From Pseudomonas ovata (GTDB taxonomy: Bacteria; Pseudomonadota; Gammaproteobacteria; Pseudomonadales; Pseudomonadaceae), in contig NZ_QFFU01000005.1 of assembly GCF_003131185.1 (NCBI RefSeq), positions 1-64,000 of the forward strand: a DNA stretch of 64,000 nt, read 5' to 3'. Below the pieces are notes generated by a model. The model was given only the letters and a program-made list of their open reading frames with translations, was not told the origin of the DNA and ran no database searches. Within the stretch, counting starts at the first letter, position 1. Each line of letters starts with the position of its first letter. Below are positions 49,946 through 60,240 of the stretch, piece after piece. A program made the translations under genes and the position numbers.

Positions 49946-50614
49946 CTATTGTTTCGATTGCAGAAATTGACTCAGCGCCGGCACGGTGCCTTCGATGTGC
50001 TCGCGCACCACGGCTTCGGCGCGGGCGGCGTCACCGGTGCGAATCGCGTCGAGGATCACGGCGTGTTCCTGCCGCGCGCTCAAGGGCTTTTCGCTGTGCT
50101 GTAACCACAAGCGCATGGGCGCTTCCACCAACGAGTACAGGGCCGAAATCTGCTTCATCAGGCGCGGGCGACCGCTGAGGCTGCACAGGTATTCATGAAA
50201 GGCGCGATGACGGCGGACCCAGGCGGCACTCTCGTCGCGATAGTCATCCATCTCGTCCAGCAGGCGCTCAAGCGCTGCGAGCTGGCGCTCGTCAATGCGA
50301 CTGACCGCGACACGCACCGCCAGGCCCTCCAGCGCGCTGCGCATTTCGAACACTTCATGCAGCTCGTCGATATCGAGGCCGCTGACAATGGCGCCGCGGT
50401 TGGGTCGCAGGGTTACCAGCCCCTGGGCGTCGAGGCGGCGAAAGGCTTCGCGTACCGGCATACGGCTCATGCCGATCTCGCTGGCAATGTCTTCGGCGAT
50501 CAGGCGGTCACCCTTGCGGTAGCGACCGCAGCAGATTGCATCAAGGAGAAAGTTATAGGCTTCCTCCTCGGCCGTGAGGGGCTGACGGTCGATGTAGGCA
50601 GGGGCAAATTGCAT
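49946..50614 (-). CDS. GntR-family regulator, FadR/FCD subgroup
   Basis: A 222-residue regulator. The winged helix is AYNFLLDAICCGRYRKGDRL then AEDIASEIGMSRMPVREAFR and RLDAQGLVTLRPNRGAIVSG. The FCD effector domain follows (DELHEVFEMRSALEGLAVRV, HRAFHEYLCSLSGRPRLMKQ) and should bind a small acid via a metal. AAGGTG lies 7 bases before the ATG at 50614. It lies just upstream of the transporter/gamma-glutamyltransferase operon and likely represses it. A palindrome is present upstream of its own start. Confidence 0.92.
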   Translation of the reverse strand: MQFAPAYIDRQPLTAEEEAYNFLLDAICCGRYRKGDRLIAEDIASEIGMSRMPVREAFRRLDAQGLVTLRPNRGAIVSGLDIDELHEVFEMRSALEGLAVRVAVSRIDERQLAALERLLDEMDDYRDESAAWVRRHRAFHEYLCSLSGRPRLMKQISALYSLVEAPMRLWLQHSEKPLSARQEHAVILDAIRTGDAARAEAVVREHIEGTVPALSQFLQSKQ

Positions 50615-50632
50615 GGCATGGCACCTTTGTAT

Positions 50633-50662
50633 TTTTGTATCCAATTATCCACAGATACAAAA
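50633..50662. promoter_or_regulatory. candidate GntR operator
   Basis: TTTTGTATC at 50633-50641 is the perfect reverse complement of GATACAAAA at 50654-50662, with a 12-bp spacer, and a further TTTGTAT lies at 50627. FCD-type GntR regulators recognise TTGTATACAA-like half sites. The repeat lies 19 bp upstream of the regulator gene, so autoregulation is likely. Confidence 0.6.
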
Positions 50663-50905
50663 GCAGGATGTGTGCCAAGGAGTCTGGTCGTGTGTTAACC
50701 AGTTGATTTAATTTGGATCTTTAGGCTGATTGCAGGGAGGACGCGGGAGTCGGGCAAGGTTATGTGCTACCAAATGGCGCAGCGGCTTCCCATTTTCGTG
50801 CAGGAAAGTAGCGGATGTGTGTTGAGGGGGCTGATCAAGGTGTGGGGGCAGATCGAAGTATCAGAAAGATTTCACAGTCACTTTTCGCGCTTTTTGTACA
50901 CGCAC
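50663..50905. other. gap without supported gene
   Basis: No gene is visible between the operator and the tRNA terminator. The region has AT-rich tracts but no clear promoter or integrase-like remnant. Confidence 0.4.
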
Positions 50906-50932
50906 AAAAAAGCCGATCTAGCTGATCGGCTT
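50906..50932 (-). terminator. Rho-independent terminator of tRNA-Pro
   Basis: AAGCCGATC-TAGCT-GATCGGCTT forms a 9-bp stem preceded on the plus strand by AAAAA, giving a T-run on the minus strand. It lies 26 bp after the tRNA 3' end. Confidence 0.88.
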
Positions 50933-50958
50933 AACTGTCTGATTTTACTCAGGAATAT

Positions 50959-51035
50959 TGGTCGGGACGGAGTGATTCGAACACTCGACCCCTTGCACCC
51001 CATGCAAGTGCGCTACCGGGCTGCGCTACGCCCCG
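50959..51035 (-). tRNA. tRNA-Pro(GGG)
   Basis: A complete 77-nt tRNA with an encoded CCA end. Acceptor CGGGGCG pairs with CGTCCCG (one G-U), the anticodon arm is CTTGC-ATGGGGT-GCAAG with anticodon GGG, and the T loop reads GTTCGAATC. A promoter and terminator flank it, so it is a single transcription unit. The 3' end is a common phage/island attachment site, but no integrase follows here. Confidence 0.96.
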
Positions 51036-51078
51036 ACTCCGGTCTTACAGTACTTCCCATGTTGCGGAAGTGGTGAGG

Positions 51079-51107
51079 AATATACCCTAAGCGTTTGAAT
51101 TATGGAA
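51079..51107 (-). promoter_or_regulatory. tRNA-Pro promoter
   Basis: On the minus strand a -10 TATATT (51079-51084) lies 17 bases from a -35 like TTCCAT (51102-51107). It is 44 bp upstream of the tRNA. A C-rich discriminator is not obvious. Confidence 0.5.
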
Positions 51108-51126
51108 GCATTTCGCCGAACTGATT

Positions 51127-51483
51127 TTATGCCTTGAGTAGATCCAGCACATCTTCCAGCTCGTTGATCATCTGCCGAATCATCTGCTTGTACTGCTGGG
51201 TATCGTCCTTGGGCTCGCCAGTGGTGAGGCGCAGGCGCGCCCCGCCTATGGTAAACCCCTGGTCGTACAGCAGGCCGCGGATCTGACGGATCATCAGCAC
51301 ATCCTGGTGCTGATAATAACGACGATTCCCGCGGCGCTTGACGGGGTTGAGCTGGGGAAACTCCTGTTCCCAATAACGCAAAACGTGCGGTTTTACCGCG
51401 CAGAGCTCGCTGACCTCACCAATGGTGAAGTAGCGTTTGCCCGGTATGGGCGGCAACTCGTCGTTATGGCTTGGTTCCAGCAT
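51127..51483 (-). CDS. MerR-family transcriptional regulator
   Basis: A 118-residue protein. The MerR N-terminal helix-turn-helix reads [20 protein letters not shown] and [20 protein letters not shown], with [20 protein letters not shown]. The short C-terminus ([18 protein letters not shown]) is a coiled coil for dimerisation, with no effector domain. The ATG at 51483 is preferred over a TTG at 51492; it overlaps the ihfA stop by 20 bp. The gene follows ihfA in many Pseudomonas, so it is a conserved housekeeping neighbour with unknown effector. Confidence 0.93.
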   Translation of the reverse strand: MLEPSHNDELPPIPGKRYFTIGEVSELCAVKPHVLRYWEQEFPQLNPVKRRGNRRYYQHQDVLMIRQIRGLLYDQGFTIGGARLRLTTGEPKDDTQQYKQMIRQMINELEDVLDLLKA

Positions 51484-51766
51484 AAGCTTCAACTCGGGCT
51501 TTGAGTTTCTGCCCTGGACGAAAGGTTACGACACGGCGAGCTGTAATGGGGATTTCCTCCCCTGTCTTGGGATTACGACCCGGTCGCTGACGCTTGTCGC
51601 GCAGGTCGAAATTGCCGAAACCGGACAATTTCACCTGCTCGTTGTCTTCCAGCGCGTGTCGGATTTCCTCAAAGAACAGCTCAACCAGTTCCTTGGCTTC
51701 TCGTTTGTTCAGGCCTAGCTCATCGTACAGACGTTCGGCCATCTCAGCTTTCGTCAGAGCCCCCAT
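51464..51766 (-). CDS. ihfA: integration host factor subunit alpha
   Basis: A 100-residue IHF alpha. [20 protein letters not shown] and [20 protein letters not shown] then [20 protein letters not shown] are invariant; the beta-arm with Pro intercalates into DNA. With IhfB it bends DNA for recombination, sigma-54 activation and replication. AAGGA lies 8 bases before the ATG and overlaps the pheT end (stop 3 bp away). It is in the pheST-ihfA operon. Confidence 0.98.
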   Translation of the reverse strand: MGALTKAEMAERLYDELGLNKREAKELVELFFEEIRHALEDNEQVKLSGFGNFDLRDKRQRPGRNPKTGEEIPITARRVVTFRPGQKLKARVEAYAGTKP

Positions 51767-51769
51767 ACG

Positions 51770-54148
51770 TTATTTCCTTAACGTGGTGTTTAACCTTTCC
51801 TCAAGTGAGGTGAGGATTGCAAGCGTCGTTGCATTGACCTCATCGTCGTTAAGAGTGCGCGATGGATGCTGCCAGGTCAAGCCGACAGCGAGGCTTTTTC
51901 TATGCGGATCAATGCCTTTACCCTGGTACACATCGAACAGCCTGAGATCAGTGAGCCACTCGCCGGCATTTTCCCGGATCACCTCCAGCACGGCGCTGGC
52001 GGCCACGTCGCGGTCGGCCAGCAGTGCCAGGTCGCGGCGCACTTCAGGGAAACGTGACAGCTCGTGGAATTTCGGCAGGCGGCCTTCAGCCACTTCAGCC
52101 AGCACCAGCTCGAAGACAAAGACCGGTCGATCCAGGCCCAGGTTCTTTGCCAGTTCCGGATGAATGGCACCCAGGTAGCCGACTTCGCGCCCGTCGCGCT
52201 CGATCAAGGCCGTCTGGCCCGGATGCAGTGCCGGATGCTGGCCTGGCTTGAAAGTGAAGACATTCAGCGCACCGGCAAAACCCAGCACCGCTTCGACATC
52301 GGCCTTGACGTCAAAGAAGTCCACGACATCGCGGCCCTGCGCCCAGCCTTCCGGCAGACGGCTGCCACACACCACACCTGCCAGCATCGGCTCTTGCTTC
52401 AAGCCATCGAGCTGGCCGACGAAACGCAGGCCGCTTTCGAACAGGCGGACACGATCCTGCTGGCGATTGAGGTTGTGTTGCAACGCCTTGACCAGGCCCG
52501 GCCACAACGAGGAGCGCATGGCGGCCATGTCGTTGGAGATCGGATTGGCCAGCAGCAGCGGCTGGACGCCCGGGTTAAACAGTTCGAACCACTTGGGATC
52601 GATGAAGCTGTAGGTGATCGCTTCCTGATAGCCACGCGCAACCAGCAGGCGACGCAGCTCCGGCAGCTCGCTACGGGCTTCGGCCCTGGCCTGCGGTGCC
52701 AGGCGCGCCTGCGGGTAGCGAACCGGCAGGCGGTTGTAACCGTACAGGCGTGCCAGCTCTTCGATCAGGTCGATTTCCAGGCTGATATCGAAACGATGAC
52801 TTGGCACGTTGACGAGCCACTCGCCTTCGGCCTGACGAGTCGGCGTCAGGTCAAGGGCGGCCAGCAGACGCTCGACTTCGCTCGCCTCGATGGCCAGGCC
52901 CAGCATCTGCTCGATGCGGTTGGCACGCAAGGTGATTGGCGCGATCGACGGCAGGTGCTGCTCGCTGGCGACCTCGACGACCGGACCGGCTTCGCCGCCG
53001 GTGATGTCCAGCAACAGGCCGGTGGCCCGCTCCATGGCTTCGCGGGCCAGTTGCGAGTCGACGCCGCGCTCGTAACGGTGCGAAGCATCGGTGTGCAGGC
53101 CGTAGGAACGGGCCTTGCCAGCGACGGAAATGGTGTCGAAGAAAGCACTTTCCAGGAAGATGTCCTGGGTCTTGGCGGTCACACCACTGTGCTCGCCGCC
53201 CATCACGCCGGCGATGGCCAGTGCGCGCTGATGGTCGGCAATCACCAGGGTATCGGCACGCAGAGTGACTTCCTGGCCGTCGAGCAGGACCAGCTTCTCG
53301 CCCTCCTCGGCCATGCGCACGCGGATCCCGCCGTTGATTTCGGCCAGGTCGAACGCATGCAAGGGCTGACCCAGCTCCAGCATCACGTAGTTGGTGACAT
53401 CGACCGCGGCATCGATGCTGCGCACATCCGAGCGACGCAGGCGCTCGACCATCCACAGCGGCGTCGGCCGCGACAGGTCGACGTTGCGGATGACGCGCCC
53501 CAGATAACGCGGGCACGCGTTGGGCGCCAGCACTTCGACCGGGCGCACTTCGTCATGGGCCACGGGCACTGCCGGCACCTGTACACGGGTGACCGGAGCG
53601 TCATACAGCGCACCGACTTCACGGGCCAGGCCAGCCACCGACAGGCAGTCGCCACGGTTCGGGGTCAGATCGACTTCAATGCTGGCATCGTCCAGCTGCA
53701 GGTAGACGCGGATGTCCTCGCCCACAGGCGCATCGGCCGCCAGTTCCAGCAGGCCGTCATTGCCCTCGCCCAGTTCCAGCTCGGCGGCCGAGCACAGCAT
53801 GCCGTTGGACTCGACGCCGCGCAGCTTGGCCTTCTTGATCTTGAAGTCGCCCGGCAGTTGCGCGCCGATCATGGCAAATGGAATCTTCAGGCCGGGGCGC
53901 ACATTCGGCGCGCCACACACCACCTGGAAAGTCTCGCCGCCATTGCTGACCTGGCAGACGCGCAGCTTGTCGGCGTCAGGGTGCTGCTCGGTACTCAGGA
54001 CCTCACCCACCACGACACCGGAGAAAACGCCGGCGGCCAGCGTCACGCTGTCAACCTCAAGACCGGCCATCGACAGACGAGCGACCAACTCGTCACGGGA
54101 TACCTGCGGGCTTACCCAGCCACGCAGCCATTGTTCACTGAATTTCAT
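51770..54148 (-). CDS. pheT: phenylalanyl-tRNA synthetase beta subunit
   Basis: A 792-residue subunit, full length. The N-terminal tRNA-binding (EMAP) domain shows VVGEVLSTEQHPDADKLRVC, then B3/B4 editing, B5 (PITLRANRIEQMLG) and an FDX-ACB C-terminal domain (FPEVRRDLALLADRDVAA). With PheS it forms the (alpha-beta)2 enzyme charging tRNA-Phe. AGGAGA lies before the ATG. The gene is 33 bp downstream of pheS. Confidence 0.98.
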   Translation of the reverse strand: MKFSEQWLRGWVSPQVSRDELVARLSMAGLEVDSVTLAAGVFSGVVVGEVLSTEQHPDADKLRVCQVSNGGETFQVVCGAPNVRPGLKIPFAMIGAQLPGDFKIKKAKLRGVESNGMLCSAAELELGEGNDGLLELAADAPVGEDIRVYLQLDDASIEVDLTPNRGDCLSVAGLAREVGALYDAPVTRVQVPAVPVAHDEVRPVEVLAPNACPRYLGRVIRNVDLSRPTPLWMVERLRRSDVRSIDAAVDVTNYVMLELGQPLHAFDLAEINGGIRVRMAEEGEKLVLLDGQEVTLRADTLVIADHQRALAIAGVMGGEHSGVTAKTQDIFLESAFFDTISVAGKARSYGLHTDASHRYERGVDSQLAREAMERATGLLLDITGGEAGPVVEVASEQHLPSIAPITLRANRIEQMLGLAIEASEVERLLAALDLTPTRQAEGEWLVNVPSHRFDISLEIDLIEELARLYGYNRLPVRYPQARLAPQARAEARSELPELRRLLVARGYQEAITYSFIDPKWFELFNPGVQPLLLANPISNDMAAMRSSLWPGLVKALQHNLNRQQDRVRLFESGLRFVGQLDGLKQEPMLAGVVCGSRLPEGWAQGRDVVDFFDVKADVEAVLGFAGALNVFTFKPGQHPALHPGQTALIERDGREVGYLGAIHPELAKNLGLDRPVFVFELVLAEVAEGRLPKFHELSRFPEVRRDLALLADRDVAASAVLEVIRENAGEWLTDLRLFDVYQGKGIDPHRKSLAVGLTWQHPSRTLNDDEVNATTLAILTSLEERLNTTLRK

Positions 54149-54181
54149 CCTGCTCTCCTGAAAGATTCGTTACGGGCCCGA

Positions 54182-55300
<1,119 letters not shown>

Positions 55301-55657
55301 TTAGGCCAAAGTGGCTTTAGCTTTCTCGACAATCGCAGCAAACGCCGCTTTTTCGTTCACAGCCAGATCAGCCAGAACCTTGCGGTCGATCTCGATCGAC
55401 GCTTTTTTCAGGCCAGCGATGAAACGGCTGTAGGACAGACCGTTGATACGCGCACCAGCGTTGATACGAGCGATCCACAGAGCGCGGAACTGACGTTTTT
55501 TCTGACGACGGTCACGGTAGGCGTATTGGCCTGCCTTGATAACCGCTTGCTTGGCAACACGGAACACACGCGAACGTGCACCGTAGTAGCCTTTTGCAAG
55601 TTTCAGAATCTTTTTGTGACGCTTACGGGCCATGACGCCACGCTTAACACGAGCCAT
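55301..55657 (-). CDS. rplT: 50S ribosomal protein L20
   Basis: A 118-residue L20, full length. The start is [20 protein letters not shown], with [20 protein letters not shown] and [20 protein letters not shown]. It is a 23S rRNA assembly protein. AGGAA precedes the ATG. It lies 30 bp after rpmI in the infC-rpmI-rplT operon; in E. coli L20 represses this operon. Confidence 0.99.
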   Translation of the reverse strand: MARVKRGVMARKRHKKILKLAKGYYGARSRVFRVAKQAVIKAGQYAYRDRRQKKRQFRALWIARINAGARINGLSYSRFIAGLKKASIEIDRKVLADLAVNEKAAFAAIVEKAKATLA

Positions 55658-55687
55658 GAGTTACTTCCTCTTAATTCTTGATCAAAA

Positions 55688-55882
55688 TTAGCGCAGGCGG
55701 AGCATGCGCTCGACTTTTGCCACGTCAGACGCGTGCAGCTGGCTGCTTCCGCGCAGTTGACGCTTACGCTTGGTCGACATCTTGGTCAGAATGTGGCTCT
55801 TGAAAGCGTGCTTGTGCTTGATGCCGTTGGCGGTTTTCAGAAACCGCTTAGCTGCACCACTTTTCGTCTTCATCTTTGGCAT
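55688..55882 (-). CDS. rpmI: 50S ribosomal protein L35
   Basis: A 64-residue L35, full length: [44 protein letters not shown] is 8 bases before the ATG. It lies between infC and rplT. Confidence 0.99.
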   Translation of the reverse strand: MPKMKTKSGAAKRFLKTANGIKHKHAFKSHILTKMSTKRKRQLRGSSQLHASDVAKVERMLRLR

Positions 55883-55942
55883 GTTCGGATACTCCGCATT
55901 CAGTTGATAAACATAACCGCAAGGCCTGCCGTGCCCTGGTGG

Positions 55943-56488
55943 TTACTTCTTCTTTTTCGGGGCGATGACCATGATCAGCTGGCGTCCTTCCATCTTAGGA
56001 TGCTGTTCGACGGCGCCGTACTCCACGAGGTCGGCTTCGACCCGCTTCAACAGCTCCATACCCAGCTCCTGGTGGGCCATCTCACGGCCGCGGAATCGCA
56101 AGGATACCTTGGCCCTGTCCCCGTCACTCAGGAAACGTACCAGGTTGCGCAGTTTTACCTGGTAATCCCCTTCCTCCGTCCCTGGACGAAACTTGATTTC
56201 TTTAACCTGGATCTGCTTCTGGTTTTTCTTCGCCGCAGCCACCTGCTTCTTCTTTTCGAAGAGCGATTTGCCGTAGTCCATGACTCGGCAAACCGGCGGT
56301 ACTGCGTCGGCAGAAATCTCTACCAGGTCCAGTTTCGCCTCATCGGCGATACGAAGCGCTTCATCAATAGAGACGATGCCAATCTGCTCGCCATCAGCGC
56401 CAATTAACCGAACCTCGCGCGCCGAGATATTCTCATTGATCGGGGCTTTTGGTGCAGTTCGTTTATCTTGTCTCATATCACGCTTAAT
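55943..56488 (-). CDS. infC: translation initiation factor IF-3 with ATT start codon
   Basis: A 181-residue IF-3. The N-domain is [20 protein letters not shown] and the C-domain [20 protein letters not shown] and ends MVIAPKKKK. The chain is homologous to known IF-3 before the first ATG (56476): the codons ATT-AAG-CGT-GAT precede it. GGAG lies 8 bases before the ATT at 56488, so I use ATT as start; a second in-frame ATT at 56494 is only 2 bases from the GGAG. In E. coli, infC also starts with the rare AUU and IF-3 represses its own translation through it. It overlaps the thrS 3' end by its ribosome-binding site. Confidence 0.93.
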   Translation of the reverse strand: MKRDMRQDKRTAPKAPINENISAREVRLIGADGEQIGIVSIDEALRIADEAKLDLVEISADAVPPVCRVMDYGKSLFEKKKQVAAAKKNQKQIQVKEIKFRPGTEEGDYQVKLRNLVRFLSDGDRAKVSLRFRGREMAHQELGMELLKRVEADLVEYGAVEQHPKMEGRQLIMVIAPKKKK

Positions 56489-56493
56489 AGTAA

Positions 56494-58416
56494 TTACTCC
56501 GAATCTTGGCGACCACGCCGGGAAACCGCTTGCGTAAGGAATTCAGCGAATTGGGCGACCGGCATCGAACCAAGGTCGGCACCTTCGCGGGTACGCACAG
56601 CGACGGTTTGCGTCTCTACTTCCCGATCCCCTATCACAAGGAGGTAAGGAACCTTGAGCAAAGTATGCTCGCGGATTTTAAAGCCGATTTTCTCATTTCT
56701 CAAGTCGGACTTGGCACGAAACCCGCTTTCGAGCAGAGTTTTTTCGACCTGCTGGGCAAAATCGGCCTGTTTATCGGTGATATTCATGATCACCGCCTGG
56801 GTCGGAGCCAGCCACGCAGGGAACGCGCCCTCGTAGTGCTCGATCAGGATGCCGATGAAGCGTTCGAACGATCCGAGGATCGCACGGTGTAGCATGACCG
56901 GGTGCTTGCGGCCGTTGTCTTCGGAGACATATTCGGCGCTCAAGCGGATCGGCAGGTTGAAATCGAGCTGCAGGGTACCACACTGCCAGACGCGGCCCAG
57001 ACAATCCTTCAGAGAAAATTCGATTTTCGGGCCATAGAAAGCCCCCTCGCCCGGCTGCAACTGGTACGGCAGGCCGGCACTGTCCAGTGCGGCAGCCAGT
57101 GCACTTTCGGCGCGATCCCACAGCTCGTCGGAACCAACACGCTTTTCAGGGCGGGTCGACAGCTTGAGCTCGATGTCCTTGAAGCCGAAGTCGGCGTACA
57201 CATCCAGGGTCAGCTTGATGAAAGCGGCCGACTCGGTCTGCATCTGCTCTTCGGTGCAGAAGATGTGTGCGTCGTCCTGGGTAAAGCCGCGTACACGCAT
57301 GATGCCGTGCAGCGCGCCCGAGGGCTCGTTACGGTGGCAGGCACCGAATTCGGCCAGGCGCATCGGCAGCTCGCGGTAGCTCTTCAGGCCCTGGTTGAAC
57401 ACCTGCACGTGGCAAGGGCAGTTCATCGGCTTGATGGCGTAGTCGCGGCTTTCGGATTCGGTGGTGAACATGTTGTCGGCGTAGTTGGCCCAGTGCCCGG
57501 ATTTCTCCCACAGGCTGCGATCGACCACTTGCGGGGTCTTGATCTCCAGGTAACCATTCTCGCGCTGGATCTTGCGCATGTACTGCTCAAGCACCTGGTA
57601 CAGGGTCCAGCCCTGCGGGTGCCAGAACACCATGCCCGGCGCTTCTTCCTGGGTGTGGAACAGGCCCAGGCGCTTGCCGATCTTGCGGTGATCGCGCTTT
57701 TCGGCTTCTTCGATGCGCTGGACATAGGCTGCCAGTTGCTTCTTGTCGGCCCAGGCCGTGCCATAAACGCGCTGCAACTGCTCGTTCTTGGCATCTCCAC
57801 GCCAGTAGGCGCCGGACAGCTTGGTCAGCTTGAAGGCCTTGAGGAAGCGGGTATTCGGCACATGCGGACCGCGGCACATGTCGACGTATTCTTCGTGGTA
57901 ATACAGCCCCATGGCCTGCTCGTCCGGCATGTCTTCGACCAGGCGCAGCTTGTAGTCTTCCTGGCGCGCGGCAAACACCTCGATCACTTCGGCACGCGGC
58001 GTCACTTTCTTGATGACGTCGTAGTCCTTTTCGATCAACTGCTGCATGCGCTGCTCGATCGCCGCCAGGTCATCCGGCGTGAAAGGGCGCTCGTAGGCGA
58101 TGTCGTAATAAAAGCCTTCGTCGATCACCGGCCCGATCACCATTTTGGCGGTCGGGTACAACTGCTTGACGGCATGACCGACCAGGTGGGCGCAGGAGTG
58201 GCGGATGATTTCCAGGCCTTCCTGATCCTTGGGGGTGATGATCTGCAGGCTGGCATCGGTGCTGATCAGGTCGCTGGCGTCGACCAGCTTGCCGTCGACC
58301 TTGCCGGCGACGGTGGCCTTGGCCAGGCCTGCGCCAATGGACAGCGCGACATCGGCGACCGACACGGGGTGATCGAAAGAACGTTGGCTGCCGTCGGGAA
58401 GAGTAATGGTGGGCAT
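56494..58416 (-). CDS. thrS: threonyl-tRNA synthetase
   Basis: A 640-residue class II synthetase, full length. TGS domain ([20 protein letters not shown]), editing domain with [16 protein letters not shown], catalytic core [20 protein letters not shown] (Zn Cys), [39 protein letters not shown], and anticodon-binding domain. AGGAGG lies 4 bases before the ATG at 58416. Its stop codon is next to the infC ribosome-binding site. A structured leader upstream probably carries its own repression site. Confidence 0.98.
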   Translation of the reverse strand: MPTITLPDGSQRSFDHPVSVADVALSIGAGLAKATVAGKVDGKLVDASDLISTDASLQIITPKDQEGLEIIRHSCAHLVGHAVKQLYPTAKMVIGPVIDEGFYYDIAYERPFTPDDLAAIEQRMQQLIEKDYDVIKKVTPRAEVIEVFAARQEDYKLRLVEDMPDEQAMGLYYHEEYVDMCRGPHVPNTRFLKAFKLTKLSGAYWRGDAKNEQLQRVYGTAWADKKQLAAYVQRIEEAEKRDHRKIGKRLGLFHTQEEAPGMVFWHPQGWTLYQVLEQYMRKIQRENGYLEIKTPQVVDRSLWEKSGHWANYADNMFTTESESRDYAIKPMNCPCHVQVFNQGLKSYRELPMRLAEFGACHRNEPSGALHGIMRVRGFTQDDAHIFCTEEQMQTESAAFIKLTLDVYADFGFKDIELKLSTRPEKRVGSDELWDRAESALAAALDSAGLPYQLQPGEGAFYGPKIEFSLKDCLGRVWQCGTLQLDFNLPIRLSAEYVSEDNGRKHPVMLHRAILGSFERFIGILIEHYEGAFPAWLAPTQAVIMNITDKQADFAQQVEKTLLESGFRAKSDLRNEKIGFKIREHTLLKVPYLLVIGDREVETQTVAVRTREGADLGSMPVAQFAEFLTQAVSRRGRQDSE

Positions 58417-58435
58417 GGCGCCTCCTCTCCTAGTG

Positions 58436-58513
58436 GTGACCCCTACCAAAGGTCACGTGGGTTGGGATGAGCCAGTACGCGATCCGGTGGTATGCCTGCC
58501 TCACAGTGGCAGG
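58436..58513 (-). promoter_or_regulatory. thrS: thrS translational operator: two tRNA-Thr anticodon-arm mimics
   Basis: On the minus-strand RNA, hairpin 1 (58456 to 58436) is GTGACCT-TTGGTAG-GGGTCAC: 7 pairs with one G-U and a 7-nt loop with GGT at the anticodon position after T. Hairpin 2 (58513 to 58495) is CCTGCC-ACTGTGA-GGCAGG: 6 pairs and a 7-nt loop with TGT at the anticodon position. Both read as threonine anticodons, with the G35-U36 identity pair. Hairpin 1 ends 9 bases before the AGGAGG site of thrS. In E. coli, ThrRS binds anticodon-like arms upstream of thrS to block ribosomes. Confidence 0.7.
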
Positions 58514-58777
58514 AGCCTTGAAGGCCAACCTTGAACCGAACCGGATGACTGGATTGTACGAAACCGGTTGTAACAAGCCCGCCGGCGTGCAAGGTCGCCC
58601 TGCAATGGGCAGACACACAATACGCAACAGGACGCGCATCCTAGCACAGCTCCCCGAATAGACACGTATCAGCCTGAAAATAGATCAAATTCGTCTATCG
58701 GGCTGAACCGTCGAGCCTGAAGATCGTCAGAACAGGTGTCCCGATTTTCTACATACGTTCCAGTAAAGGAGAACACC

Positions 58778-59077
58778 ATGAAGCTTCCAAGCCGTTCTGC
58801 ACTTCTCTCCTGCCTGATCCTGGCCGCCCCGCTGGGCGCCCAGGCGGCCATGGACTCCACCACCCGCAGCGATTTCACCGAGCAATGCGTCAGCGCGGCC
58901 AAACAGCAGAAACTGGACGATAAAAGTGCCAAGGCCCACTGCGAGTGTGGCGCCAAACAGATCGATGCCAACTTCAGCGACAAGGAAATTGCGGCCATGA
59001 ACAACGCTTCTGCCGCCCCGGACCCTGCGCTGGCCAGCAAACTGCAGAAGCTGGTAGCGCAGCATTGCGTGAAATAA
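58778..59077 (+). CDS. small secreted protein with conserved cysteines
   Basis: A 99-residue protein with a signal peptide (LSCLILAAPLGAQAAMD). The mature part has four Cys: QCVSAAKQQ, HCECGAKQID and QHCVK, likely two disulfides. AAAGGAG lies 8 bases before the ATG. It is divergent from thrS. No family is recognised; a small periplasmic disulfide protein is likely. Confidence 0.8.
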   Translation: MKLPSRSALLSCLILAAPLGAQAAMDSTTRSDFTEQCVSAAKQQKLDDKSAKAHCECGAKQIDANFSDKEIAAMNNASAAPDPALASKLQKLVAQHCVK

Positions 59078-59118
59078 AAATCCGGCAAACATCCTGAGCA
59101 ATATTTGACCGACACCTT

Positions 59119-59144
59119 CAAGGCCCTTTGATTACGGGGCCTTG
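59119..59144. terminator. hairpin after the small secreted protein gene
   Basis: CAAGGCCC (59119-59126) pairs with GGGCCTTG (59137-59144). No T-run follows, so intrinsic termination is uncertain. Bases 59145-59348 are otherwise the cold-shock gene leader, which I cannot resolve further. Confidence 0.4.
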
Positions 59145-59348
59145 GGCTCCTGCGACAGCCCTCTCGGACACCCCTGCGCGTGCCCCGCCACCTGCTTGTG
59201 GCGCAAGCGATATCGCACCGCAGCGCCCATCCCCGATAAAGTTTCTACCTAAATGGCGCGTCTTCCGTGCATTTGGACTATGATAGCGGCGTGTGCCCAG
59301 TTGGCCTGAGCAGCACGTTATTGAAATTCATGTTTCCGGAGATTCACC

Positions 59349-59561
59349 ATGTCCAATCGCCAAACCGGCACCGTTAAATGGTTCAACGATGAAAAAGGCT
59401 TCGGCTTTATCACACCTCAAGGTGGCGGCGACGATCTGTTCGTACACTTCAAGGCGATCAAATCCGACGGCTTCAAGAGCCTGAAGGAAGGTCAGACAGT
59501 GACCTTCATCGCTGCGAAAGGCCAGAAAGGCATGCAGGCAGAAGAAGTCACAGTGGTCTGA
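59349..59561 (+). CDS. cold-shock domain protein
   Basis: A 70-residue CSD protein: [20 protein letters not shown] (RNP1 KGFGFI), [12 protein letters not shown] (RNP2 LFVHF) and [17 protein letters not shown]. It binds single-stranded RNA/DNA as a chaperone. GGAG is 9 bases before the ATG. A very strong terminator follows. CspA- or CspD-type cannot be decided by eye; expression may be constitutive or cold-induced through its long leader. Confidence 0.97.
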   Translation: MSNRQTGTVKWFNDEKGFGFITPQGGGDDLFVHFKAIKSDGFKSLKEGQTVTFIAAKGQKGMQAEEVTVV

Positions 59562-59581
59562 TTCACCGACCCTGCTGGCAT

Positions 59582-59615
59582 AAAAAAACCCCGTCATTCG
59601 TGACGGGGTTTTTTT
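59582..59615. terminator. bidirectional Rho-independent terminator
   Basis: AAAAAAACCCCGTCA-TTCG-TGACGGGGTTTTTTT is a textbook stem-loop with a stable TTCG tetraloop. It serves the cold-shock gene (+) and the inhibitor-like gene (-). Confidence 0.95.
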
Positions 59616-59630
59616 ATGCCTGGGCATCCA

Positions 59631-59981
59631 TCAGCCACAGTTGACGCGGATGACCTTGCCTGTGGTATCGGTGTTGACGTTGACCCGCTCGGAACGGTAT
59701 TCAAGAGTCACCATGTCGTTGGGGCTGAGGATACGGGCATCCATGGCGCCCGACTGGGTACGGACCTGATTAAGAAGCTCGAGCGTGGCTTGCTTGCCGA
59801 CCGCAGACTGCGCGCCACTGGCATCGCAACGACCATCCCCGATCGAGCCTGACGCCGCCGGGGCTGCAGCCTCGGCAGTACGTGGCGCCTCGGCGGCAGG
59901 TGTCGGAGCAGACGTACTGCTGCAGCCTGCCAGTAACGATGTCACGGCGACAAAACCTAGTGTTGCGAATTTCCAGGGCAT
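59631..59981 (-). CDS. lipoprotein with peptidase inhibitor I78-like domain
   Basis: A 116-residue protein with lipobox SLLAGCSS (Cys near residue 20), an Ala/Pro-rich linker (TSAPTPAAEAPRTAEAAAPA) and a C-terminal domain GAQSAVGKQATLELLNQVRT, then ARILSPNDMVTLEYRSERVN and VIRVNCG. The last part matches the I78 family of serine-protease inhibitors. GGAGG precedes the ATG at 59981. It may protect envelope proteins from proteolysis. Confidence 0.82.
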   Translation of the reverse strand: MPWKFATLGFVAVTSLLAGCSSTSAPTPAAEAPRTAEAAAPAASGSIGDGRCDASGAQSAVGKQATLELLNQVRTQSGAMDARILSPNDMVTLEYRSERVNVNTDTTGKVIRVNCG

Positions 59982-60240
59982 TACAGCCTCCTTTACCGAT
60001 AAACAGATCAGACCCTTTGCGACCACGCCAGCACACAATGGTTGCACGTTGCAGTACAGGGAGCGCGAGTCTGCCTTAGCCTATCCGTCCAGGGGCCAGA
60101 CAAATCGTCACAAAATATTAACCTGTGACCACATACCCGCGGCGTAAGTCGAAGTGCCAAAGTGCTCCAGCAATGGTTTACTGCACGCGCTCGACGAGCG
60201 TCGCGCAGCGGGTCGTTTTTCACACAGGATCTTTAGACAC

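Noticed and set aside
50645..51035. Genomic island or prophage inserted at tRNA-Pro
   Set aside because: No integrase, no duplicated tRNA end and only ordinary metabolic genes follow; the site appears empty here.
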